Positions 28,624 through 36,152 of a DNA stretch of 64,000 bases are shown here, in pieces; within the stretch, counting starts at the first letter, position 1; each line of letters starts with the position of its first letter. This DNA is from Paenibacillus sp. V4I7. GTDB taxonomy: Bacteria; Bacillota; Bacilli; Paenibacillales; NBRC-103111. The position numbers and the translations under genes were made by a program. The stretch is taken from the NCBI RefSeq assembly GCF_030817275.1, contig NZ_JAUSZD010000002.1:4154001-4218000 (forward strand), read 5' to 3'. Below the pieces are notes generated by a model, which was not told where the DNA came from, did not search any database, and was given only the letters and a program-made list of their open reading frames with translations.

Positions 28624-29919
28624 TCATTTGGATGGTTTGCGAATCCGATCGAATGCTTGATCCAACTCTAGAATACAGCTATCCACATTGTGGCTGCGAT
28701 CAATAACGAATTTTGTAAGTGCATTTACAAACACTTTTTGCAAATCCTGATTCACAAAATCTGTTGGCAAACTTGACCAGTCATACATTTGGCCTGTTTG
28801 GATATAAGTTTCATCCAACTCCACATAAGTGGGATCAAAGTCATTCGGCAAGCCTTTAATCACAGACAAGGCCTTCTTTTTCGTCTGAAAAATGGTCCCC
28901 ATTTCCTTCGAGGCAAACAGTTCTAGCATTTGAAGCGCCGCCTCCTTATGAGGTGATTGGGGATTGATCACAATCCCTCCTGTTGATTTTAGTCCAAACT
29001 TGGCATCTTGGGGATTATTCGAATAAGGGAAAGCGAACAGTCCTAGAATACTCGCAGGATTCTTGGATTTAACACCGTCTACCGTCCACGTGCCGTTAAT
29101 AATCATACCGGCTTTCCCTTCAGCAAGGAGCCCTTGGGCTTGGTTCCAATCGGTTTCGAACGGCTTGATATTCACATAACGCAAGCGTTCTCCATATCGT
29201 TTCAAGATATCTTTGAAGTGAATTTGATCCTCAGCGAACGTAGTTCGACCTGCTTCTATATCAGCCATCCAATTGCGGCCAGCGGCATTCTGATTAGCCA
29301 GAAGATCCGCTGCAATATCCCAAATCAGGGTCCAACTATCCTTGTAGCCTGCTGCAATAGGAATAATTCCTGCCTTCTGCAGCGCCTCACATGCAGCTAA
29401 GAATTGCGGCCATGTTGTTGGCGGACTTTGAATGCCTGCTTGGGCGAAAGCTTCCTTATTGTAAATGACACCCGCTCCATTCACGTCTATCGGAAGCGCC
29501 CATATTTTCCCATCAGCTGTCTTCACACCATTCAGGAACCTCTCATCGATTTGTGACAAAAAGGGTTGACCCGATAAGTCCATCGCATATCCTTTATGAA
29601 TAAGATCCTGAGCGGCTTCCATATTATCCAGCATATAGATATCAGGCATGTTATTCGAAATCACACGCGTGCGAAGCAAGCTCATATAATTGCCGCCATC
29701 CACGCCAGTCAGCGTAAACGCATAAGAAGGATGTTGTTTAGTAAATAGCTGTGTCCCCGCCTCCAGCCATTTCCGCGCCCCCTCCTCATCAAAGTGATGA
29801 ATCCACGAAAGCGTCTGCTCCTGGAGCTGCTGTTTAGGAACGACCGTAACTGTCTGGGTTTGACAAGCGGTAAGCATCAGAGATACAGTCATGCCTAGAG
29901 CTAACAAACGAGTCTTCAT
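28624..29919 (-). CDS. Sugar-binding lipoprotein next to YesMN pair (no permease of its own)
   Basis: A 431-residue family 1 solute-binding lipoprotein with signal MKTRLLALGMTVSLMLTAC (lipobox Cys19). Conserved segments include LPIDVNGAGVIYNKEAF, LLAEGKAGMIINGTWTVDGV and FKLKSTGGIVI-like text near the C-terminal third. It is first in an operon with YesM and YesN and has no adjacent permease genes. It could feed the importers in the same locus or act as the ligand-sensing partner of the kinase. A cre-like site overlaps its promoter region. The ATG at 29917-29919 follows GAGGGGGAAGG. Confidence 0.92.
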   Translation of the reverse strand: MKTRLLALGMTVSLMLTACQTQTVTVVPKQQLQEQTLSWIHHFDEEGARKWLEAGTQLFTKQHPSYAFTLTGVDGGNYMSLLRTRVISNNMPDIYMLDNMEAAQDLIHKGYAMDLSGQPFLSQIDERFLNGVKTADGKIWALPIDVNGAGVIYNKEAFAQAGIQSPPTTWPQFLAACEALQKAGIIPIAAGYKDSWTLIWDIAADLLANQNAAGRNWMADIEAGRTTFAEDQIHFKDILKRYGERLRYVNIKPFETDWNQAQGLLAEGKAGMIINGTWTVDGVKSKNPASILGLFAFPYSNNPQDAKFGLKSTGGIVINPQSPHKEAALQMLELFASKEMGTIFQTKKKALSVIKGLPNDFDPTYVELDETYIQTGQMYDWSSLPTDFVNQDLQKVFVNALTKFVIDRSHNVDSCILELDQAFDRIRKPSK

Positions 29920-29936
29920 CCTTCCCCCTCATTCCA

Positions 29937-29964
29937 TGATAGCGTTTACAAATAGTATAACGGT
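29937..29964 (-). promoter_or_regulatory. cre-like site and -10 box before the binding-protein operon
   Basis: TGATAGCGTTTACA (plus strand, 29937-29950) matches the CcpA cre pattern with one change. Just beyond it, on the minus strand, TATACT (about 29956-29961) is a plausible -10 box. The cre would lie right after the transcription start, a repressing position. Confidence 0.6.
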
Positions 29965-29975
29965 ATTGGCCAATT

Positions 29976-30017
29976 AAAAAAACAGCCTATTTCCTCTTCA
30001 GAGAAAATAGACTGTTG
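29976..30017 (-). terminator. Terminator of the small gene 30066-30236
   Basis: On the minus strand AACAGTCTATTTTCTCT / AGAGGAAATAGGCTGTT forms a long stem with a GA loop followed by seven T residues. It lies about 50 bases after the stop codon of the 56-codon gene and supports that gene as a real transcription unit. Confidence 0.85.
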
Positions 30018-30065
30018 ATTGTTGTATATACAAGCGAATCATCGCTAATCGAATTCTAGTTATTC

Positions 30066-30236
30066 CTATCTTTCATTCGTTGATTTCCAACCATCATTGG
30101 CTTCGATGATATCCATCATTTTCTTCATCGAAAGCTGAATTTGTTCAGCGGAGGGCAAGGTTAAGTTGCAGTACGTTTGCTTCACAACATCCGTTAACAC
30201 AGAATCAAACATGCAATCAAATTGCTCGTTTTTCAA
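30066..30236 (-). CDS. Small 56-residue protein of unknown function, TTG start
   Basis: The minus strand holds an open frame from TTG (30234-30236) to TAG (30066-30068). GGAGGG lies eight bases before the TTG, and a strong terminator follows, so the unit looks complete although tiny. The product starts MKNEQFDCMFDSVLTD, has two cysteines (Cys8, Cys23), a helical LPSAEQIQLSMKKMMDIIEA middle and a polar tail. No signal or membrane segment is seen and I do not recognise the family. It is divergent from the ComA-like regulator, sharing a 281-base intergenic region with palindromes, so the two may be functionally tied (inference). Confidence 0.65.
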   Translation of the reverse strand: MKNEQFDCMFDSVLTDVVKQTYCNLTLPSAEQIQLSMKKMMDIIEANDGWKSTNER

Positions 30237-30517
30237 TATGAATTCCCTCCTTATTTACTTAATTTTGGAAGATTACCTATACTTAATCATATATAGAAAC
30301 GCTATCGATAACAGCGCAATATTTTCTTTCGCAAATCCACATTTTTTTCCATAAATGCGCAAATTTTATTTGCGTATAACGAAAAAAGACGCAAAATCAG
30401 ATAAATAAAATCTAATTTGCAATCTTTTTGTGAAATTTGGTAAAATTAAGGAGAGAGATAAACAGCGACGTTGAATTCACCATTCGGATCCCTACCAAAT
30501 CAGGAAGGAAGTATCAT
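30237..30517. promoter_or_regulatory. Divergent control region with CGCAAA/TTTGCG sites
   Basis: This AT-rich gap separates the small gene from the LuxR-type regulator. It contains the perfect palindrome CGCAAATTTTATTTGCG (30358-30374) and further CGCAAA or TTTGCA half-sites near 30330, 30389 and 30415. A possible promoter toward the regulator is TTGCAA, an 18-base gap, then TAAAAT near 30416-30445. The sites look like operators of a helix-turn-helix dimer, possibly the adjacent regulator itself. Confidence 0.5.
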
Positions 30518-31168
30518 ATGATTAAGAAATCGAAGATTCTGATCGTAGATGATCATCCCTTAATGGCGGAAGCAACATCGAATACACTGCAGCAAATCGA
30601 AGGCATACAGATTATAGGGATAGCTGGTACTGGCAAACGATGCTTGGAACTCGTGGATTTGCATCAACCGCATATTGTTTTTTTGGATTATAATCTTCCG
30701 GATCAATACGGCGATGAGATTGCCAAAATCATTAAAGGGAAATATCCCGCCATCCACCTTGTCATTTTTTCTGGCATAGAATTATCCCATCTTTACAATT
30801 ATTTGATCGGACTTGAGGTTAGTGCTGTTATATCTAAGGAATCTAGCGGTACGCTTATTAAAAGCTTAGTTACCCTTTTGTTGGAGAATTTCACGGTAAT
30901 ACCCGTTCCTGTTTTTCACAAAATGAGGGTGGACAGTGGTAATTTGCATCAGACTGATTCCTTGGACGACGATGAAGTACATATGATGACCATGATTGTT
31001 CAAGGCCTAACCAATGAGCAAATGGCCGAGGAAGTGCATATGAGTAAGCGAACCGTAGATAATTACATACGCAAAATTTATGAGAAATTAGGCGTCAAAT
31101 CAAGGGCGCAAGCAGTAGATAAATTTAATCAATTCAAGCATATTTATGAAGTTAACCGGCGGCTATAG
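30518..31168 (+). CDS. LuxR/NarL-family response regulator (ComA-like)
   Basis: A 216-residue regulator with a receiver domain (KILIVDDHPLMAEA, acidic pair near 11-12; phospho-acceptor Asp57 in FLDYNLPDQYG; Lys near 107 in VISKESS) and a C-terminal LuxR helix-turn-helix (MIVQGLTNEQMAEEVHMSKRTVDNYIRKIYEKLGVKSR). The overall look is closest to ComA/DegU-type regulators. I start at the ATG at 30518-30520 after AGGAAGGAAG. No histidine kinase gene is adjacent, so its kinase is unknown. It is divergent from the 56-residue ORF. Confidence 0.92.
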   Translation: MIKKSKILIVDDHPLMAEATSNTLQQIEGIQIIGIAGTGKRCLELVDLHQPHIVFLDYNLPDQYGDEIAKIIKGKYPAIHLVIFSGIELSHLYNYLIGLEVSAVISKESSGTLIKSLVTLLLENFTVIPVPVFHKMRVDSGNLHQTDSLDDDEVHMMTMIVQGLTNEQMAEEVHMSKRTVDNYIRKIYEKLGVKSRAQAVDKFNQFKHIYEVNRRL

Positions 31169-31193
31169 ATGGTTGAAGAAGCGATTAGTGATT

Positions 31194-31234
31194 AAAAAGA
31201 CTGGCCTCTCGTGATGAAGAGACCAGTCTTTTTT
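31194..31234 (+). terminator. Terminator after the ComA-like regulator
   Basis: AAAAAGACTGG-C-CTCT / AGAG-A-CCAGTCTTTTTT is a strong stem with a CGTGATGA loop and a T-run on the plus strand. A matching A-run on the other side lets it serve the ComFB-family gene on the minus strand as well. Confidence 0.9.
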
Positions 31235-31247
31235 AATTGCCATTCTC

Positions 31248-31529
31248 TTATGGTTGGGATTCTTCTCGGTGATGCTGATGATGTTCCACAATATTCGCCG
31301 CTTCTATTAATTCTCGCATGACATCGGACTGCAGCTGTGGATTGATATATAGACCTTTTACATATAACTGTCCCTTTTCACTAGAGGTATATCGCGGAGG
31401 AATTTTATTTAATACCAAAGCAAGCACGTCTTCTTTGCAAGTAGTGCAATCACATTTCATTTCATAGTTTTTTTGAAACTCATCAAACAAATTCATCACT
31501 ATCGTTTCCATTGCATTGAAGACTGCCAT
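31248..31529 (-). CDS. ComFB-family protein
   Basis: A 93-residue protein with the ComFB pattern: FNAMETIVMNLFDEF, then CDCTTCKEDVLALVLNKIPP (Cys residues spaced C-x-C-x2-C) and PRYTSSEKG. ComFB lies in the late competence comF operon of Bacillus subtilis; homologues elsewhere have been reported to bind cyclic dinucleotides. The cysteine trio suggests a metal site. Start at the ATG at 31527-31529 with AAGGGG before it; an earlier ATG at 31551-31553 has this site inside its reading frame. The C-terminus is His-rich (HHQHH). Here it is away from other com genes, next to a ComA-like regulator. Confidence 0.85.
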   Translation of the reverse strand: MAVFNAMETIVMNLFDEFQKNYEMKCDCTTCKEDVLALVLNKIPPRYTSSEKGQLYVKGLYINPQLQSDVMRELIEAANIVEHHQHHREESQP

Positions 31530-31586
31530 TGTGGGTACCCCTTCTTGATTCAACTATATCTCTATTATAACTCATATCCTCCTAAT

Positions 31587-31624
31587 CAAAAAGAAGAGGC
31601 CACACGAATGCGTGCAGCCCTCTT
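31587..31624 (-). terminator. Terminator after the alpha-L-rhamnosidase
   Basis: AAGAGGC-CACACG / CGTG-CAGCCCTCTT gives an imperfect stem followed on the minus strand by CTTCTTTTTG, 14 bases after the stop codon of the GH78 gene. Confidence 0.7.
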
Positions 31625-31637
31625 ATATCCTCATTTC

Positions 31638-34313
31638 TCAACAAATAATGGCGTATATCCCCGATCCAAGTTCTAACCGCAGCTCCCCATTACTTTCCTC
31701 TGCTGATAGGACTCCTGGTGCTGTCTGAGCTGCTTGACCATTAACGGATGCCATTGCGAATGTCGCCCCTCTCAAGGTTGCAAGGCCAGTCGTATTTGGA
31801 GGTAGTTGGAACTCGTAGACTACTCTGCCATCGACCTCTTTCTTCCATTCACTTCGTATCTTACCGTAGCTAGAATGGAGCGATGCTTTGGCGTATTCAA
31901 GGCCGGAATCTGGTCGCGGGCGGAAATGAATCCGTTTGTATCCAGGCTGCTGATCATCAGAGTCGAGACCCGCCACTACACGGTACAGCCAATCCCCAAT
32001 GGATCCATACGCATAATGGTTGTAGGAGTTCATATCATCGCTCCAAAACGATCCATCGGGCTTGATGCCATCCCAGTGCTCCCAGATCGTCGTTGCTCCC
32101 TTGTGAATCGAGTACAGCCATGAAGGATAATCTTCTTGTTGAACTAAACGAACAGCCAGATCATGGTAGCCATTCTCGGATAATACATGGCACAGATACG
32201 GCGTACCTACGAAACCGGTCGTCAGGTGATTCTTCTGCTCCACGACATATTCGGCTAACGTCTTTGCTAATCGATCACGCGTACTTCCTTTCACGAGTCC
32301 AAACATCAGCGGGAGCACATGTGCTGTCTGTGTATGCGCGGCCAGACGCCCGCTTGGTGTTAGGAATTCTTGTGTGAAAGCTTCAACAATGCGCTCATAA
32401 AGCTCACTATACTTAGCTACATCCTCGCGGCGTCCCAGCACTTCCGCAGCTTTCACGAAAAGCGAAGTCGAATAGGCATAGAAGCATGTCGCGATTAAAT
32501 CCCTAGGGGTCGCACCTATATAGCTGCCTTCTTTGGCATCAAGCCCAAGCCAATCACCAAAATGAAAGCCTGTATTCCACAGATACTCATTCTCTCCTTG
32601 GTCCCGCATGTACGTAATCCACGCTTTCATGCTGTCATACTGCTCCTCCAGAACACGCTTATCGCCATAAACTTGGTATATTGTCCATGGGCATATGACT
32701 GCTGCATCCCCCCATGCAGAGGAAGAGTGGTCAGTCGGACCAAGTACGTTAGGGATTACGAATGGAACGCCGCCAAGCTCATGCTGATCCGCTTCTAAGT
32801 CGCGCAGCCATTTTGTGAAAAATAGAGCCACCTCATAATTAAATGCTGCCGTGCGGATAAATACCTGTGCATCCCCTGTCCAACCCAATCGTTCATCCCG
32901 CTGCGGGCAATCGGTCGGTACATCCAGGAAATTGCCTCTTTGTCCCCACACAATATTTTGCTGAAGTTTATTCAGCAAGAGATGGGAACATTCAAAAGTG
33001 CCGCTAGCTGCCATGTCCGTGTGAATAACATGTCCCGTGAAGCGCTCTGCATCGAATGCTACTTCCTTGGGCCAGCCTACCACTTTGACATATCGAAAGC
33101 CTTGGAACGAGAAATGGGGTTCATATTGTTCTTCCCCGCCACCTTTGCATACATAAGTAACCGTCTGCTTCGCATGACGCAAATTCCCAATATAGAAGTT
33201 CCCTTCTTGATCCAGCACCTCTGCGTGCAGCAGCTGAAGACGAATTCCAACCGGCAGCTCCAATCGCATGTGCACTTTTCCAACCATATTTTGCCCAAAA
33301 TCAAGAACGGTTTCACCAGAAGGTGTTTCAATAACAGTTATTGGCTTCAAATGCTGGGTAATGCGGGATGGCTCATTCTCTTGCATGACTAGGATGTCTT
33401 TGGAGTGATCAAGAACCGTTACCGGGCACCACTTATCATCCTGATACGTCGACATGCCCCACCCGCTAAGCTCCAAGTTAGCATCGTAGGTTTCTCCATG
33501 GTACAGTTCAGACATCCGAACCGGTCCTAATGAAGCGCGCCAGGAATCATCACTAACGGTTATTTCCGAAGTTCCGTCTATGTATTCGATATGTAATTGG
33601 AGGAAAAGAGCTCTAACGTCCCCAAAAATATTTCGTTGATTCTTCCAAGCCAAATTACCTTTATACCAACCGTTTGCCAGCACGGCGCCAAGGGTATGTT
33701 TTTCACCTTGCTGCAGCAGGCTCGTTACCTCATACGTCTGAACCTGCAGCCGGTGTCGGTAGCTGGTCCAGCCGGGTGTGAACTCCCAATCCCCGACACG
33801 AGATCCGTTGAGTTCAAGCTCATAAATGCCTAGACTCGTCGCGTAAATTGTCGCTTTACGAATTCCCTTACGTGCTGTGAATGTCTTCCTCAAATAGAAA
33901 GCTTCTTCTGCGTCAGGATCAATAGAAGCTGCATCAGGTGTAATCCACTTTGCTGACCAGTCATTGGGATTTAGCTGTCCCATTTCCCAGAAAGCGATTT
34001 CACTCCAAGGCGATTGCAAACCAGACTGATCCCATACTTTGACACGATAAAAGTAACGATTTCGCGCCAGCAGCTCTTGACCCTCATAAACAACAAGCAC
34101 AGATTGTTCCGATTGTATGTGACCGGAATCCCAAACCAAACGACTCGGTTCGAAAGAATTTTCAACCCTACTCACCTGGATGTGATAAGCTGATTGGATG
34201 GTATGTTTGATGTCCGATTCTAGTTGCCAAGTAAAGCGAGGCTGGGTCGTATCCAACCCAATCGGGTTGACGCGGTATTCGCATGTTAAGTTAGAAATAT
34301 GGAATGTCGTCAT
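31638..34313 (-). CDS. Alpha-L-rhamnosidase, glycoside hydrolase family 78
   Basis: The 891-residue protein opens with the Ig-like domain of GH78 enzymes (RVNPIGLDTTQPRFTWQL), followed by beta-sandwich domains (LYELELNGSRVGDWEFTPGWTSY-like text near 160-185). The catalytic (alpha/alpha)6 barrel carries the hallmark DCPQRDERLGWTGDAQVF at about 468-485, with the Glu of RDERLGW the expected general acid. The tail holds the usual C-terminal beta domain. There is no signal peptide, so it should release L-rhamnose from imported oligosaccharides in the cytosol. The ATG follows AGGAGG. It stands alone but lies near the sugar locus, fitting use of rhamnogalacturonan or rhamnosylated glycosides. Confidence 0.95.
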   Translation of the reverse strand: MTTFHISNLTCEYRVNPIGLDTTQPRFTWQLESDIKHTIQSAYHIQVSRVENSFEPSRLVWDSGHIQSEQSVLVVYEGQELLARNRYFYRVKVWDQSGLQSPWSEIAFWEMGQLNPNDWSAKWITPDAASIDPDAEEAFYLRKTFTARKGIRKATIYATSLGIYELELNGSRVGDWEFTPGWTSYRHRLQVQTYEVTSLLQQGEKHTLGAVLANGWYKGNLAWKNQRNIFGDVRALFLQLHIEYIDGTSEITVSDDSWRASLGPVRMSELYHGETYDANLELSGWGMSTYQDDKWCPVTVLDHSKDILVMQENEPSRITQHLKPITVIETPSGETVLDFGQNMVGKVHMRLELPVGIRLQLLHAEVLDQEGNFYIGNLRHAKQTVTYVCKGGGEEQYEPHFSFQGFRYVKVVGWPKEVAFDAERFTGHVIHTDMAASGTFECSHLLLNKLQQNIVWGQRGNFLDVPTDCPQRDERLGWTGDAQVFIRTAAFNYEVALFFTKWLRDLEADQHELGGVPFVIPNVLGPTDHSSSAWGDAAVICPWTIYQVYGDKRVLEEQYDSMKAWITYMRDQGENEYLWNTGFHFGDWLGLDAKEGSYIGATPRDLIATCFYAYSTSLFVKAAEVLGRREDVAKYSELYERIVEAFTQEFLTPSGRLAAHTQTAHVLPLMFGLVKGSTRDRLAKTLAEYVVEQKNHLTTGFVGTPYLCHVLSENGYHDLAVRLVQQEDYPSWLYSIHKGATTIWEHWDGIKPDGSFWSDDMNSYNHYAYGSIGDWLYRVVAGLDSDDQQPGYKRIHFRPRPDSGLEYAKASLHSSYGKIRSEWKKEVDGRVVYEFQLPPNTTGLATLRGATFAMASVNGQAAQTAPGVLSAEESNGELRLELGSGIYAIIC

Positions 34314-34543
34314 TCAAAAAAACCTCCTACTTTCATCAAAATGTCATGTACCCTTTTTATAAAGCAAGCATCAATATGTCCTATTGTAGTGCATCATATG
34401 ACATAATATGAAGGTGGATTCAGACAATCTTATAGGTAGAATACGACACGGAATATTTATTTTTTTCGGCTTCCCCTCAATTTAGAAATCGCATACGAAT
34501 AATATACAGTTATCGATAAATCACGTATGGGTAGGAGTTTAAG

Positions 34544-35068
34544 ATGTTACAAAAAACACACAGTATTGCCGGATTCATTTCCGCGGAAATCGTTCTCACG
34601 TATCAAGATATTAGTTTCTTCTCATGGGATGCCGCTGGGGCTCTTCTACTTGGTTGTTTGGCAGGCACGTTAGCGGATGTCGATAAGCCAGGTTCTACCA
34701 TGGCGAAGGTTCTTTTCCCTTTATCTGCTCTGCTGCGGCTGCTGAAGGTAAAGCATAGAACTGTCACCCATTCTTTGCTATTTCTACTACTCTTAGTTGT
34801 CATTGCAATGCCCTTATCTCCTTTATATTTCTGGGTATTCATCCTCTCTTACGCGTCTCACTCGTTTATCGATTTATTCAATGATAGAGGGGTTCAGCTC
34901 TTCTGGCCTATTCCCTTCAAGATTCGTCTACTCCCAAAATGGATAGCTATTGACACGGGGTCAGTGAGTGAAACCGTATTCCGCTGGTTACTTCTGGCTT
35001 TGAGTTTAATCATCCCTTTTTGGACTTATTTACTTCCTCAAATCTTGCTTCATAGCGCTTTGTTTTAA
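34544..35068 (+). CDS. YdjM-like membrane-bound metal-dependent hydrolase
   Basis: This 174-residue protein has about four membrane segments and the family pattern: an early His (KTHSIAGF), GCLAGTLADVDKPGS, KHRTVTHSLLF and SHSFIDLFNDRGVQLFWPI. The conserved His and Asp residues (THSIAG, DVD, HRTVTHS, HSFIDLFN) are thought to form a metal site; E. coli YdjM is an SOS-linked member. The biochemical activity of the family is unknown. It converges with the next gene, and the two stop codons overlap by four bases. Confidence 0.88.
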   Translation: MLQKTHSIAGFISAEIVLTYQDISFFSWDAAGALLLGCLAGTLADVDKPGSTMAKVLFPLSALLRLLKVKHRTVTHSLLFLLLLVVIAMPLSPLYFWVFILSYASHSFIDLFNDRGVQLFWPIPFKIRLLPKWIAIDTGSVSETVFRWLLLALSLIIPFWTYLLPQILLHSALF

Positions 35069-35550
35069 TGCGTTGCAACAATGTAGTCCCCATTGGCATT
35101 GAGAAGAAATTGTGCATGATAAGCTCCTTGAGCGTCGGGCTCAGCTAAGCTCTGCACGATCTCGCCAACGGCAGGAACACCTAAGAAGTCGTTCAATTCC
35201 TTCTTCATCGTTGATTGGACAAGGATCTCGACTTCTTTCCCCCTATTTCCTGGAATAATAACAGGATGTCTCAAATGAGTCGGATTGTTCTCATCCAATA
35301 ATTCAGAGTGGTGCAGCAGATGGCTCGGAATTTCCAGATTGTCTGGAACTGAGACCAATAAAACTGTTTCCGTATCATTCGTTTTTACTTGCATGACCCT
35401 TCCAGCCACATAGGCTGGAGCCGGTTGAATTTCTTCCATCGACATCATACTTTTCTCCGGAGAAATGAATGCAAACAGCAGAAACAAAGGAAATAAATGT
35501 ATGAGACTTTTCTTGAACTCTTCCTTGTAACGGTACTTTGGCCTATTCAT
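35065..35550 (-). CDS. Exported or membrane-anchored protein of unknown function
   Basis: A 161-residue protein with a positively charged N-terminus and one hydrophobic segment (HLFPLFLLFAFIS, about 18-30), followed by a soluble region rich in beta-strand-like text (YVAGRVMQVKTND, VLLVSVPDNLEIP, VIIPGNRGKEVEILVQST). It may be a signal anchor or an uncleaved signal peptide facing outward. The ATG follows GGGGGAG. I do not recognise a family. It is alone on its strand and overlaps the end of the YdjM-like gene by four bases. Confidence 0.75.
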   Translation of the reverse strand: MNRPKYRYKEEFKKSLIHLFPLFLLFAFISPEKSMMSMEEIQPAPAYVAGRVMQVKTNDTETVLLVSVPDNLEIPSHLLHHSELLDENNPTHLRHPVIIPGNRGKEVEILVQSTMKKELNDFLGVPAVGEIVQSLAEPDAQGAYHAQFLLNANGDYIVATH

Positions 35551-35916
35551 TCTATGCTCCCCCTTCTCGATTCATTTACATATCACGAGTCTTTTCATTC
35601 GTTAGTTATCCTTACCCCATACTTAAGCGTTTGAAAACTAAATGAAACGATTTTATGAAAAAAGAAAGTAGACTGGCCCAAAAGTCGGTACCCCGCATTT
35701 GCTGGGGACGTCGATTCGCTATTTGGACGAAAAATACCCGAAATCATCAGGAAGCGGAACGACGATGCGCTATTTCACGATTTTTGCCTCCGAATCGTTC
35801 CTTTGATCAAATAGCGCACCTACGTTCCTCACATTCGACTTCAAGCGCCGGTTTCCCAAAATAACGCATGGACGTTCCGCTAACTAGAAGTCCGTTGACT
35901 TTTCCCTTGCCTTCGG
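35551..35916. repeat. Gene-free stretch with nested inverted 20-bp elements
   Basis: No gene is supported. Four copies of a GGAACGTCGATGCGCTATTT-like element are present: 35705-35724 and 35756-35775 in plus orientation, 35809-35828 and 35859-35878 inverted. Copy 1 pairs with copy 4 and copy 2 with copy 3, making a nested inverted repeat of about 174 bp that could fold into a branched hairpin. The same element recurs at 54401-54525. Confidence 0.75.
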
Positions 35917-35976
35917 CAGAAAAACAAAAAAATGAGAAGGCAAGTAACTTTGCCACCTCATTTTTTTGTTTTTCTG
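35917..35976. terminator. 60-bp palindrome, likely bidirectional terminator
   Basis: CAGAAAAACAAAAAAATGAG (35917-35936) and its exact complement CTCATTTTTTTGTTTTTCTG (35957-35976) flank an inner GGCAA/TTGCC stem. The long A/T arms with a GC core look like a terminator. Yet it is about 370 bases from the nearest gene end on the minus strand and belongs to no obvious transcript, so it could be part of the adjoining repeat. Confidence 0.6.
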
Positions 35977-36095
35977 TGCCCCTATTTACTTTTCGGACTG
36001 CCCATTCATACCAGATCCCCCATTTCCTTCCCTTGAATGGTGATCACAAATTCGTGTATACAGCTCATAACAGGCAGAGCTAATACCCAATAACA

Positions 36096-36121
36096 AAAAG
36101 CCCAAGATTTACTTGGGCTTT
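36096..36121 (-). terminator. Terminator of the orphan histidine kinase
   Basis: AAAGCCCAAG (36097-36106) and CTTGGGCTTT (36112-36121) form a perfect 10-bp stem with a five-base loop, followed on the minus strand by TTG after a T-rich arm. It lies about 30 bases past the stop codon of the kinase gene. Confidence 0.8.
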
Positions 36122-36152
36122 GGTCGAATCAAAAGAAGCTTGGATACGATGA

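Noticed and set aside
34314-34543. Operator for the LacI repressor before the rhamnosidase gene
   Set aside because: No GAAAC/GTTTC palindrome like that at 25014-25029; only imperfect CATATG-type dyads are seen.
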